Made by a program: the position numbers and the translations under genes
The notes under the pieces: generated by a model
Database searches by the model: none
Seen by the model: only the letters and a program-made list of their open reading frames with translations
Told to the model about the DNA's origin: nothing
Assembly (NCBI GenBank): GCA_903898675.1
Contig: CAIUGM010000038.1
Location: 1 to 64,000 of the forward strand
Origin: an uncultured Verrucomicrobiota bacterium
GTDB taxonomy: Bacteria; Verrucomicrobiota; Verrucomicrobiia; Opitutales; Opitutaceae
Reading direction: 5' to 3'
Length of the DNA stretch: 64,000 nt
Part shown: piece by piece, positions 36,773 to 43,118 of the stretch
Position numbering within the stretch: position 1 is the first letter of the stretch
Layout: each line of letters begins with the position of its first letter

Positions 36773-37149
36773 GACCGCCGCAAGGTGCGGAGATAAAAAA
36801 TCAGGACGACCAGCGCCACCATGCCCAGGGCGAGAAAGAAGTAGATGAAGCAGCCCAGCCGGGTCTTGCTCTGCACCGATTGCGTCTCGGTCTGATACCG
36901 GGCCATGATTTCCTCGGCGGCTTTCGCGCTAGCGAGCTGGGCGGCGGGAGAGGTGGCGCGGGACGGCGGCGGGGGAACAGCCAATGGGGCCCGCGCTGGC
37001 GGCGGCGTGAAGGACACCGGGGCGCCTTCGGATGGCGGCAGTGCGGAGGGTTTGGTTTCGCCCAGCGCCGCGATTTCCCGATCAAGCCAGGCGAGGTGTT
37101 CCTGCAGCATGGCCCGGTGACGCTGGAGTTCCTTCAGGCGGTCGGACAT
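36769..37149 (-). CDS. Small single-pass membrane protein of unknown function
   Basis: 126 residues. The N-terminus (about 1-32) is a charged amphipathic helix with coiled-coil character (RLKELQRHRAMLQEHLAWLDRE). A Pro/Ala-rich low-complexity stretch (about 36-70) follows, then a helix and one C-terminal membrane segment (CFIYFFLALGMVALVVLIFYL) ending in a basic tail. No signal peptide is seen, so the bulk would face the cytoplasm as a tail-anchored-like protein. I recognise no family. It lies downstream of the rplU-rpmA operon but past its terminator. Confidence 0.65.
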   Translation of the reverse strand: MSDRLKELQRHRAMLQEHLAWLDREIAALGETKPSALPPSEGAPVSFTPPPARAPLAVPPPPSRATSPAAQLASAKAAEEIMARYQTETQSVQSKTRLGCFIYFFLALGMVALVVLIFYLRTLRRS

Positions 37150-37209
37150 GAGGACAGTGAGCGGGAAAACCGCGATGGGGGCAAGCGCGGGACGAGGAAG
37201 AAGCTAGCT

Positions 37210-37262
37210 GGAGGGCTGACCTCCCGGCCGGCCGCGGCCCGGCAGGCGACGGGCCCTCCATA
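37210..37262. repeat. CTCCCGGCCG/GGGCCCTCCAT palindromic repeat, copy 2
   Basis: GGAGGGCTGACCTCCCGGCC at one end and CGACGGGCCCTCCAT at the other; nearly the same as 22861-22917. Confidence 0.75.
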
Positions 37263-37265
37263 AAA

Positions 37266-37294
37266 CAAAAAAGGCGCACCTTGCAGTGCGCCTT
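37266..37294 (-). terminator. Rho-independent terminator of rplU-rpmA
   Basis: On the minus strand AAGGCGCAC-TGCAAG-GTGCGCCTT runs into a T-rich tract (TTTTTTGTTTT), starting 25 bp after the rpmA stop. Confidence 0.88.
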
Positions 37295-37318
37295 GGAAAT
37301 AATGGGAGGATCGTCCGC

Positions 37319-37558
37319 TCAGACCACGTTCACCTTGCGGTGAGCCTTGTCGAACTCGACGGTGCCGTCGCGCAGTGCGAACAGCGTCCAATCCCGGCCG
37401 ACGCCCACGCCCTTGCCGGGATGGGTCTTCGAGCCGCGCTGGCGGACGATGATGCCGCCGGCGAGGACCTTCTGGCCGCCATAGAGCTTGATGCCGAGGC
37501 GCTTTGAAACGCTGTCGCGGCCGTTGCTGGATGATTTCTGACCTGTTTTATGTGCCAT
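37319..37558 (-). CDS. rpmA: 50S ribosomal protein L27
   Basis: A 79-residue basic ribosomal protein near the peptidyl-transferase centre. The N-terminus [20 protein letters not shown] and the core [22 protein letters not shown] are characteristic. There is no N-terminal extension needing cleavage as in Firmicutes. It lies 15 bp downstream of rplU in the usual L21-L27 pair. A partial Shine-Dalgarno (AGGA) is present about 9 bp before the ATG. Confidence 0.97.
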   Translation of the reverse strand: MAHKTGQKSSSNGRDSVSKRLGIKLYGGQKVLAGGIIVRQRGSKTHPGKGVGVGRDWTLFALRDGTVEFDKAHRKVNVV

Positions 37559-37573
37559 GGCAGTGGTTCCTGA

Positions 37574-37888
37574 TTAGAGGGTGATGGATTCGATCTTGAT
37601 GACCGAAAGCTCCTGGCGATGGCCGCGTTTGCGTTCCATGCCCTTGCGCTTCTTTTTCTTGAAGACGATGATCTTCTTGGCGCGTTTGTTTTCGAGGATC
37701 TTGGCCGTGACGGTTGCACCGGCGAGGAACGGGGTGCCGACCTGAAAATCTGCGCCTTCGCCCGCGGCGAGGACTTCGTTGATTTGGATCGTGGAACCGG
37801 TTTCCGTCTTGGGATAGCGGTCGACGATGAGGATATCGCCCTCGCTAACCGAGAACTGCTTCCCCTGCGTTTTGATAGTGGCTTTCAT
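37574..37888 (-). CDS. rplU: 50S ribosomal protein L21
   Basis: A 104-residue 23S rRNA-binding protein. The start ATG at 37888 ([18 protein letters not shown]) is chosen over the ORF-track start at 38023, which would add 45 residues of non-conserved leader. The family core [24 protein letters not shown] and [14 protein letters not shown] are present. It heads the rplU-rpmA operon, which ends at the terminator at 37266-37294, and is divergent from the alkyladenine glycosylase gene. Confidence 0.96.
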   Translation of the reverse strand: MKATIKTQGKQFSVSEGDILIVDRYPKTETGSTIQINEVLAAGEGADFQVGTPFLAGATVTAKILENKRAKKIIVFKKKKRKGMERKRGHRQELSVIKIESITL

Positions 37889-38032
37889 AAGTTCAAAGGG
37901 GCGAAATAAGGGGAGTAGGGCGGGGGTAATCAAGGATTTATTTACAGTTTGTGGGAAATCGTGCGCCCGGAGCGAAGTTTGCAACCGAAGTGACGGCTTG
38001 CGAGCCGCGTTTATGCGCTTCAATTGTGACTG

Positions 38033-38581
38033 ATGCCTCGCCTGATCATGCCTCGCGATTTGCGCAGCCGCGACACGGTTTCCTTGGCAAGGTGGCTGTT
38101 GGGCAAGACTTTAGTGCGGGACGACGGTTCCGGTCGGACCGCGCATCTGATCACCGAGGTCGAGGCCTACAACGGCGAAAACGATCTGGCGAGCCACGCG
38201 CGCAATGGGCGGACACCCCGCACCGAGGTAATGTATCAAGCGGGCGGTGTCTGGTACGTCTATCTCTGTTACGGCATCCACGAGATGCTCAACCTCGTCA
38301 CGGGACCCGCCGACTATCCGGCGGCGATCCTCATCCGGGGCGTGAAGCACATGATCGGTCCGGGCCGGCTAACCAAGCGCCTGAAAATCGGCCGCCAGCT
38401 GAATGGCTTGCCGGCACATCCGCGCTCCGGTCTGCACCTGGAAGACGGCGGGCTGGACGTGACGAGCCGGCAAATCATGTCGAGCCCACGGATCGGGGTC
38501 AGCTACGCCGGACCGGTTTGGGCCGGCAAACCGTGGCGGTTTCAGTTGGACGCAGCCGTGATCGCGGGCGTCGAGTTGTAG
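38033..38581 (+). CDS. DNA-3-methyladenine glycosylase (AAG/MPG type)
   Basis: A 182-residue base-excision-repair glycosylase removing alkylated purines. Family signatures are [29 protein letters not shown] (with the catalytic Glu and DxxSHA element), [19 protein letters not shown] (with the intercalating Tyr region) and [11 protein letters not shown]. Its last 40 bp overlap the convergent DUF3108 gene. It is divergent from rplU. No operator is evident. Confidence 0.94.
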   Translation: MPRLIMPRDLRSRDTVSLARWLLGKTLVRDDGSGRTAHLITEVEAYNGENDLASHARNGRTPRTEVMYQAGGVWYVYLCYGIHEMLNLVTGPADYPAAILIRGVKHMIGPGRLTKRLKIGRQLNGLPAHPRSGLHLEDGGLDVTSRQIMSSPRIGVSYAGPVWAGKPWRFQLDAAVIAGVEL

Positions 38582-39306
38582 GCGCTGAGCACGAGGGTCG
38601 CGGAGCCGAAACCCAGCTTGAGCTGCATCTGGACGGGCAGGCTGCTGGCATCCTGGGAAATCCAAACCTTGATCTGGCCGCCTTTCTTGAAAAGTCCCTG
38701 CGGATCTTTTTCCATCCGCGGCACGAGCACGAGGGTCTGGTAGGTGCCCAGCGGCGTCCAGACTTCCTCGTAACCCTCGGCCTTGATCGTGAGCGGATAA
38801 AAGTCGCTGCCGAACTGGACGAGCACGTCGCGCTTCTCACCCGGTTTAAGATTCCAGCTGCGCGTCTGGACCAACGCGCTGATCAGATCCATCGGGTCCC
38901 CGTCGGGGAGGGTGACATCCTTGGAGCGCTCGGGCCGCACGCGGTCGGTGTACTTGGCCTGGCGCTTGGCGTAGTCGAAGGTGATTTCCGTGTCGGTTGC
39001 CCGCTTCGGGTCGGCCCCGCTTTCCTTCACGCTGAGCATGCGGCCGGAGGCCTTCTCGATCACGACCTCGGCCTTGTTGTCGAAGGCATAGAGCCCGCGC
39101 ACGATCCCGCGGGAGCGGGTGTCGGTCGTCACGCTCATCACGTCGGTGCCGTTCAACTTCTGGTCATGGGCGGCAATGGTGACGTCACCGGCGTGCCCGA
39201 AAATGGCGAAGCCCACGTGGTACGTGAAAGTCTCCCCGTCGTGGAAAGCGGTGAACGGTGCGGCCCAGGCCAGCACGGGAAGACAGAGAAGCAGGAGTGA
39301 TTTCAC
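38542..39306 (-). CDS. DUF3108 domain protein, secreted
   Basis: A 254-residue exported protein. From the GTG at 39306 the signal peptide reads VKSLLLLCLPVLAWAAP, then a beta-rich DUF3108 domain: DGETFTYHVGFAIFGHAGD, TRSRGIVRGLYAFDNKAE, YDFxK-like ITFDYAKRQAKY and a C-terminal PVQMQLKLGFG strand. The function of the domain is unknown; it is thought to be a periplasmic beta-barrel-like fold. The ORF track extends to 39465 but that part has no signal features. Its 3' end overlaps the glycosylase gene tail-to-tail by 40 bp. Confidence 0.82.
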   Translation of the reverse strand: MKSLLLLCLPVLAWAAPFTAFHDGETFTYHVGFAIFGHAGDVTIAAHDQKLNGTDVMSVTTDTRSRGIVRGLYAFDNKAEVVIEKASGRMLSVKESGADPKRATDTEITFDYAKRQAKYTDRVRPERSKDVTLPDGDPMDLISALVQTRSWNLKPGEKRDVLVQFGSDFYPLTIKAEGYEEVWTPLGTYQTLVLVPRMEKDPQGLFKKGGQIKVWISQDASSLPVQMQLKLGFGSATLVLSAYNSTPAITAASN

Positions 39307-39660
39307 AGGTTGGTCGGACAGCACCAATGGCCAAAAGTGCAAGGCGCGTCGAGCGTTTGTCACCAGACTCGACGCGAATCGCCTGGCGGTGATCTCCTGC
39401 GGGCAACCTGGTCGAACTGCAGTCTGACTGCCCTGACCACGGATTGAGGCCGGCATTTTATTCATTGTGAATCCAATACTCCTAAGCTTGCTTCGGCTTG
39501 GACGTAGCAGCGGTCGTCAGACCGCTGGCGCCAGCCGTCTGACGACGGCTGCTACAAAGCGATCCACGACCCGGCCGGCGGTCTTGATCCAATGCCTCGG
39601 GGGGCTTGCCACGGGATTATTACTTCGCGTAAATTCGCGTCATTCGCGGGCAACACGGCT
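39307..39660. other. 354-bp gap holding only repeats and a hairpin
   Basis: No gene is seen. It contains a perfect 9-bp inverted repeat CGCGTCGAG (39345-39353) / CTCGACGCG (39368-39376) upstream of the DUF3108 start. It also holds the 72-bp GTAGCAG palindrome and, near 39627-39652, a run of TTCGCG words (TTCGCGTAAATTCGCGTCAT). Confidence 0.7.
39494..39565 (+). repeat. GTAGCAG/GGCGCC palindromic repeat, copy 2
   Basis: A near-perfect palindrome of about 52 bp beginning GTAGCAGCGGTCGTCAGACC, centred on GGCGCC and ending ACGGCTGCTAC, with flanking CGGCTTGGA and AAAGCGATCC. It matches the opposite-strand copy at 16224-16295. Confidence 0.85.
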
Positions 39661-40644
39661 TCACCCCAGCGACAGATCCATCTGGTTTTGCTGGCCGATG
39701 GCCCAGGCTTCGATCCCGCGGGCGCGCAGGGTGCTCGCGAACTCCCGGGCGAAACCGTGCAGGGTGTAGACGATCTTCGGCTGCACCCGGTCCACGAATG
39801 CCAGCAGATCGGGGAAGTCCGCGTGGTCCGAGAGCGGGAACGCCGCGTCGCAGCCGTTGCGGTAGATCGCCCCGCGGTCCATCGCCCAGCCGGTGGCGAC
39901 CGCGGTGCGCTTGGGGTGGATCCAGGTCAGCGGTTCGCTCTGGCCCGACATCGGCGGGCAGATGATCACGTGTCCGGCGTACGCGTGCTCGTTCAGCAGG
40001 GCGTACGGCGGCAGCTTCATCCCGAGTTCGGCGTAGCGCTGGGTCATCTTGAAGCCGTGCGCATGCAGCATCACCGGCAGGCCCGCGCGGCCGACGATCT
40101 GCAGCAACTCCTGGGTCTTGCCCAGGCTGTAGGCGTAGAGCACCGGCGCCACCTGATCCGCCAGGGCCTGGCGGCAGAAATCGACAATCCCGCCCTCGAT
40201 TTCGGCGGCCGGGGGAAACGCGTAGCGCGGCAACCCGAAGGTCGTCTCCATGATCAGTACGTCGGCCCGCGGCGTAGCGCAGGGCTCGGCGGCCAGGCTC
40301 GGGCGCAGCTTGAAATCGCCGGTGTAGAGCAAAGAACCTTGTTCGGTGGTCGCGTGCAGCATGGCCGAGCCGAAAATATGGCCCGCGGGAAAGAGGCGCA
40401 TTTCGCAGCCAAACCCGGCGGCCCAGGGTTGGTCGTAGTCGAGGATGGTCTCGTGCCGCTTGCCCGACATCCGCAGCCGCATCAGGCTCGCGGTGGCGCG
40501 GGTGGCGACGATCTCCTTGTGCGGCGCGATGTGGTCCGAGTGGGCGTGCGAGACGAAGGAGCGCGCCTGCGCCCGGCGGGCATCAAGCCACCAGCCGATC
40601 TGCGGCAGACAGACACCTTCCTTGAAGCGGACTTCCCAGGCCAT
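39661..40644 (-). CDS. MBL-fold exonuclease-like protein (beta-CASP/mRNA-processing-factor type)
   Basis: A 327-residue metallo-beta-lactamase-fold protein. The first metal motif is FVSHAHSDHIAPH (HxHxDH) near residue 33. PAGHIFGSAML, LLYTGDFKLRPS, an aligned METTFG segment and a C-terminal FPLSDHADFPDLL follow. This layout is that of the short 'exonuclease of the beta-lactamase fold involved in RNA or DNA processing', sometimes found with an ATP-dependent DNA ligase; no ligase is nearby. It is a probable nuclease with unknown substrate. Confidence 0.87.
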   Translation of the reverse strand: MAWEVRFKEGVCLPQIGWWLDARRAQARSFVSHAHSDHIAPHKEIVATRATASLMRLRMSGKRHETILDYDQPWAAGFGCEMRLFPAGHIFGSAMLHATTEQGSLLYTGDFKLRPSLAAEPCATPRADVLIMETTFGLPRYAFPPAAEIEGGIVDFCRQALADQVAPVLYAYSLGKTQELLQIVGRAGLPVMLHAHGFKMTQRYAELGMKLPPYALLNEHAYAGHVIICPPMSGQSEPLTWIHPKRTAVATGWAMDRGAIYRNGCDAAFPLSDHADFPDLLAFVDRVQPKIVYTLHGFAREFASTLRARGIEAWAIGQQNQMDLSLG

Positions 40645-40694
40645 GCCGAGATTCGTGCGGGGACTCGCCGCTGCTGCAATGGGTAAGTCGAAAA

Positions 40695-41111
40695 TTACCG
40701 GGCTTCCGGGGCCGGGGTGTCGGACGCGGCAATCTGCATCACCCTGAAATCTCCGGTGCCATAATTCCAGCGCTTGGCGCCAGCGGGCGGGGCTTGGTCC
40801 AGCCGTTTATGCAGAATACCCGAGTCCAGTGACTCCGGCGCTGGTATCACCCCGTTGCGCGGCGCGCGGGCTTTGGGCGGAGCGTCGGCTGCGACTTGAA
40901 AAGGCTCGTTGGGTTCGATTGTCGAATAGCGCGACAGGTTGACCGCGGGAGTCGGGCATTGTTCGCGCAGGGTCTGCGGCAGGATCAAACCGGTGCGCGC
41001 CTGGTCGATGGTCTGGCCCCACGCGAGGGCGGGATCGCTGGCGGTGTCATTCGCCGCCAGTCGAACCCAGGCGAGCGGGCTGAGAAAAAGGAGCAGGGTA
41101 AGTTTGCGCAT
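40695..41111 (-). CDS. Secreted protein of unknown function
   Basis: 138 residues with an N-terminal signal peptide (MRKLTLLLFLSPLAWVRLAA, cleaved about residue 20) and a polar, Pro/Ala-rich mature part without a recognised domain. There is one Cys. It lies between the MBL gene (50 bp) and the AI-2E family gene (48 bp), all on the minus strand, so it may be cotranscribed with them. Support for it being real is the signal peptide, the frame length and the spacing only. Confidence 0.6.
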   Translation of the reverse strand: MRKLTLLLFLSPLAWVRLAANDTASDPALAWGQTIDQARTGLILPQTLREQCPTPAVNLSRYSTIEPNEPFQVAADAPPKARAPRNGVIPAPESLDSGILHKRLDQAPPAGAKRWNYGTGDFRVMQIAASDTPAPEAR

Positions 41112-41159
41112 GGGAGAGGGGATGAGATTTCGACTGACGGCGCGGCAAAAAGTTCAAGT

Positions 41160-42302
41160 TCAGGCGGCGAAATATTTCCGCCGCACCAGTCGCCAGGCGG
41201 TGACCACAAAAGCGGTCAGCGGCACGGCCAGCAGCATGCCGAGGACACCGCCGAAGGCCTGGCCCCAGAAGAACACGGCGAAGATGATGGCGACCGGATG
41301 CAGGCCCGTCTGCTTGCCCATGATGCGCGGGGTCAGGAGCCAGCCCTCGATGGCCTGCACCGCGATAAAGACACCGATGCAGGCCGCCAGCAGGCCGAGG
41401 CCGCCCCCATCGCTCTGGAGCAGGGCGAGGGGGAGGACGACGCTGAGGCCCAGCACGGAACCAAGGTAGGGCACAATGTTGATCAGCCCGGTGATCAGGC
41501 CGAGGGCCAGGCCGAACTTGAGGCCCGCGATCGAGAACCCGATCGCGAGCAGCACGCCCATGATGCAGCCGATGAGCAGCTGGCCGCGGAAGAACGCGAC
41601 AACGATCCCGATGAATTCCCGCAGCAGGAAAATGACATCATCGCGGTACTCGGGCTTCAGGAACGTCAGGTGCTCGGGCAGGCGTTTCGTGGGGTCATCA
41701 TTGCCCGAGAGCAGGAAGAAAAACAGGTAGACGGGAATGATCGCCAGCGAGGCGATGAAGCCAAAGAACCCGAAAAGCCCGGCGCCGGCCTGCTTGAGCG
41801 ACGGGACGAGGTGGGCGACAAAGTCCTGCATCTCGAGGGTCAGCTTGTCCATCGCGCCCTTCACCGAGGAATTGTCGAGGTACCGCCGCGAGATCTCCAG
41901 CCACTCGGGGAAGTGCCGGTCGCCCCACGCCAGAATGTTGTGCCACAGCGTCGGCACGTAGGTGACGAAATCCAGAATCTGGCTGATCAGCGCCGGGCCG
42001 AAACCGAAGAGCAGCCCGGCCACCGCCAGGATGAAGAGCCCGTAGAGCAGCACCACGGCTGCGTTGCGGCCGAGCTTCAGCCGGCGCTCGAACACGGTGA
42101 CGACCGGGCGGAGGATCAGGGCCAGGATGCCCGCGGTGGCGATCGGCCAGATGACGCCCGAAAACTCGCCGAGAAAGCGTCCGACCATGATCAGGCTGAA
42201 GGTGGTCAGGGCGAAAATCCCGACAATCGCCGCGAAGCCCAGCCCGAAGCCGATGATCTTGCGTTGGGGCGGGGTGAGCAGCGGGATTTCCCTCGGAATC
42301 AT
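41160..42302 (-). CDS. AI-2E family (PF01594) transporter
   Basis: A 380-residue inner-membrane protein with about eight helices: a hydrophobic N-terminal pair, a periplasmic stretch (about 105-170) and a C-terminal bundle. Family features are PVYLFFFLLSG, the INIVPYLGSVLG motif near residue 280 and KQTGLHPVAIIFAVFFWGQAFGGVLGM near the C-terminus. The family includes the AI-2 exporter TqsA and sodium/proton antiporters, so the substrate cannot be inferred. A 367-bp gene-free gap separates it from PadR. Confidence 0.9.
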   Translation of the reverse strand: MIPREIPLLTPPQRKIIGFGLGFAAIVGIFALTTFSLIMVGRFLGEFSGVIWPIATAGILALILRPVVTVFERRLKLGRNAAVVLLYGLFILAVAGLLFGFGPALISQILDFVTYVPTLWHNILAWGDRHFPEWLEISRRYLDNSSVKGAMDKLTLEMQDFVAHLVPSLKQAGAGLFGFFGFIASLAIIPVYLFFFLLSGNDDPTKRLPEHLTFLKPEYRDDVIFLLREFIGIVVAFFRGQLLIGCIMGVLLAIGFSIAGLKFGLALGLITGLINIVPYLGSVLGLSVVLPLALLQSDGGGLGLLAACIGVFIAVQAIEGWLLTPRIMGKQTGLHPVAIIFAVFFWGQAFGGVLGMLLAVPLTAFVVTAWRLVRRKYFAA

Positions 42303-42669
42303 GGCGCTAAGGAAGGGACGTCCGGTCCCGCAGGCAAGCCCGCAGCGCGGAACGAGACGACTGAGGGTTACCCACCTAATTCACACTAACGAATCACTAA
42401 CCAGGCAGGCCGGAGTTTTGACCACGGATTTTACGGATTATCACGAATGACTGAACCAGAAAAACCGGTAGGGGCGCTGACTCTTGTCGGGCCATAGACT
42501 TGGCGACGGTTGATGCTGCTCTCTTGCCCACTCCGAGTTCTGATCCGTGTACATTCGTGTAATCCGTCGTTAAAAAACTCAGGTACGTTTCATTTATCCG
42601 TCGTGAATCGCATCATGCCTTGACATTCTAGGGGAGTCTGCCTCTCTCCTAGCCAATCTAGGTGTAACC
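42303..42669. other. 367-bp gap: word-type inverted repeat and PadR promoter/operator
   Basis: No gene is seen. Around 42419-42450 (ACCACGGATTTTACGGATTA) and 42541-42572 (the opposite orientation, ATTCGTGTAATCCGTCG) are inverted arms made of 8-9-nt words. A GTAGGGGC fragment lies between them. The last 50 bp is the PadR promoter/operator, annotated separately. Confidence 0.65.
42620..42662 (+). promoter_or_regulatory. PadR-ADOP promoter with three CTAGG operator half-sites
   Basis: TTGACA at 42620 is followed by CTAGGGGAG (42628-42636), CTCTCCTAG (42644-42652) and CTAGG (42658-42662). The first two form an inverted repeat matching at 7 of 9 positions. CCTAG-CCAAT-CTAGG is a perfect 5-bp inverted repeat ending 7 bp before the padR ATG. 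This fits autoregulation by PadR; it is inference from layout. Confidence 0.5.
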
Positions 42670-43002
42670 ATGGCCAACAACAAAGCTGATCTCCTGCAGG
42701 GCACCCTTGACCTGCTCATCCTGAAATCACTGCAGCTGGAGCCGATGCACGGCTTCGGCATTGCGGTCCGCATCGGGCAAATGTCGCAGGACATGCTGAC
42801 GGTGGAGCAGGGTTCGCTTTATCCCGCGCTGTACCGGCTCGAGGAACAGGGCTGGATCAAGGCGGAGTGGGGCGTCTCCGACAACAACCGGAAGGCGAAG
42901 TTTTACGCGCTTACGGCCTCCGGCCGCAAGCAACTGACCGCCGAGGAGCAAAGCTGGGCCAAGCTCTCGACGGCAATCAATTTCGTCCTCAACGGCACCT
43001 GA
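42670..43002 (+). CDS. PadR family transcriptional regulator
   Basis: A 110-residue winged-helix repressor of the short PadR-s1 type. DLLQGTLDLLILKSLQLEPMHGFGIAVRI and VEQGSLYPALYRLEEQGWI are the standard recognition-helix and wing region; a short C-terminal dimerisation helix follows (LTAEEQSWAKLSTAINFVL). Small PadR genes of this type are usual companions of ADOP permeases, as here. It probably represses its own promoter and the downstream permeases; the inducer is unknown. Confidence 0.93.
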   Translation: MANNKADLLQGTLDLLILKSLQLEPMHGFGIAVRIGQMSQDMLTVEQGSLYPALYRLEEQGWIKAEWGVSDNNRKAKFYALTASGRKQLTAEEQSWAKLSTAINFVLNGT

Positions 43003-43024
43003 TGAGGGATCGCCATGAATTTTA

Positions 43025-43111
43025 AAACGCGAAGTGCCCAGAGGCCACGGAGAGAAGCAGCCGGGGTATTTGCACCCGATTGCTCCGCGGCCTTTGCGGA
43101 CTCCGCGTTTA
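43025..43111. repeat. Word-type imperfect inverted repeat between padR and permease
   Basis: The left arm AAAACGCGAAGTGCCCAGAG... pairs imperfectly (about 22 of 30) with the right arm ending TTTGCGGACTCCGCGTTT. It fills most of the 116-bp gap just upstream of the first permease gene and may affect the operon's mRNA. Confidence 0.65.
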
Positions 43112-43118
43112 GGTGAAA

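Noticed and set aside
42303-42669. tRNA or small RNA gene in the 367-bp gap
   Set aside because: No cloverleaf or T-loop (GTTCRANNC) arrangement was found; the inverted words and operator explain the sequence.
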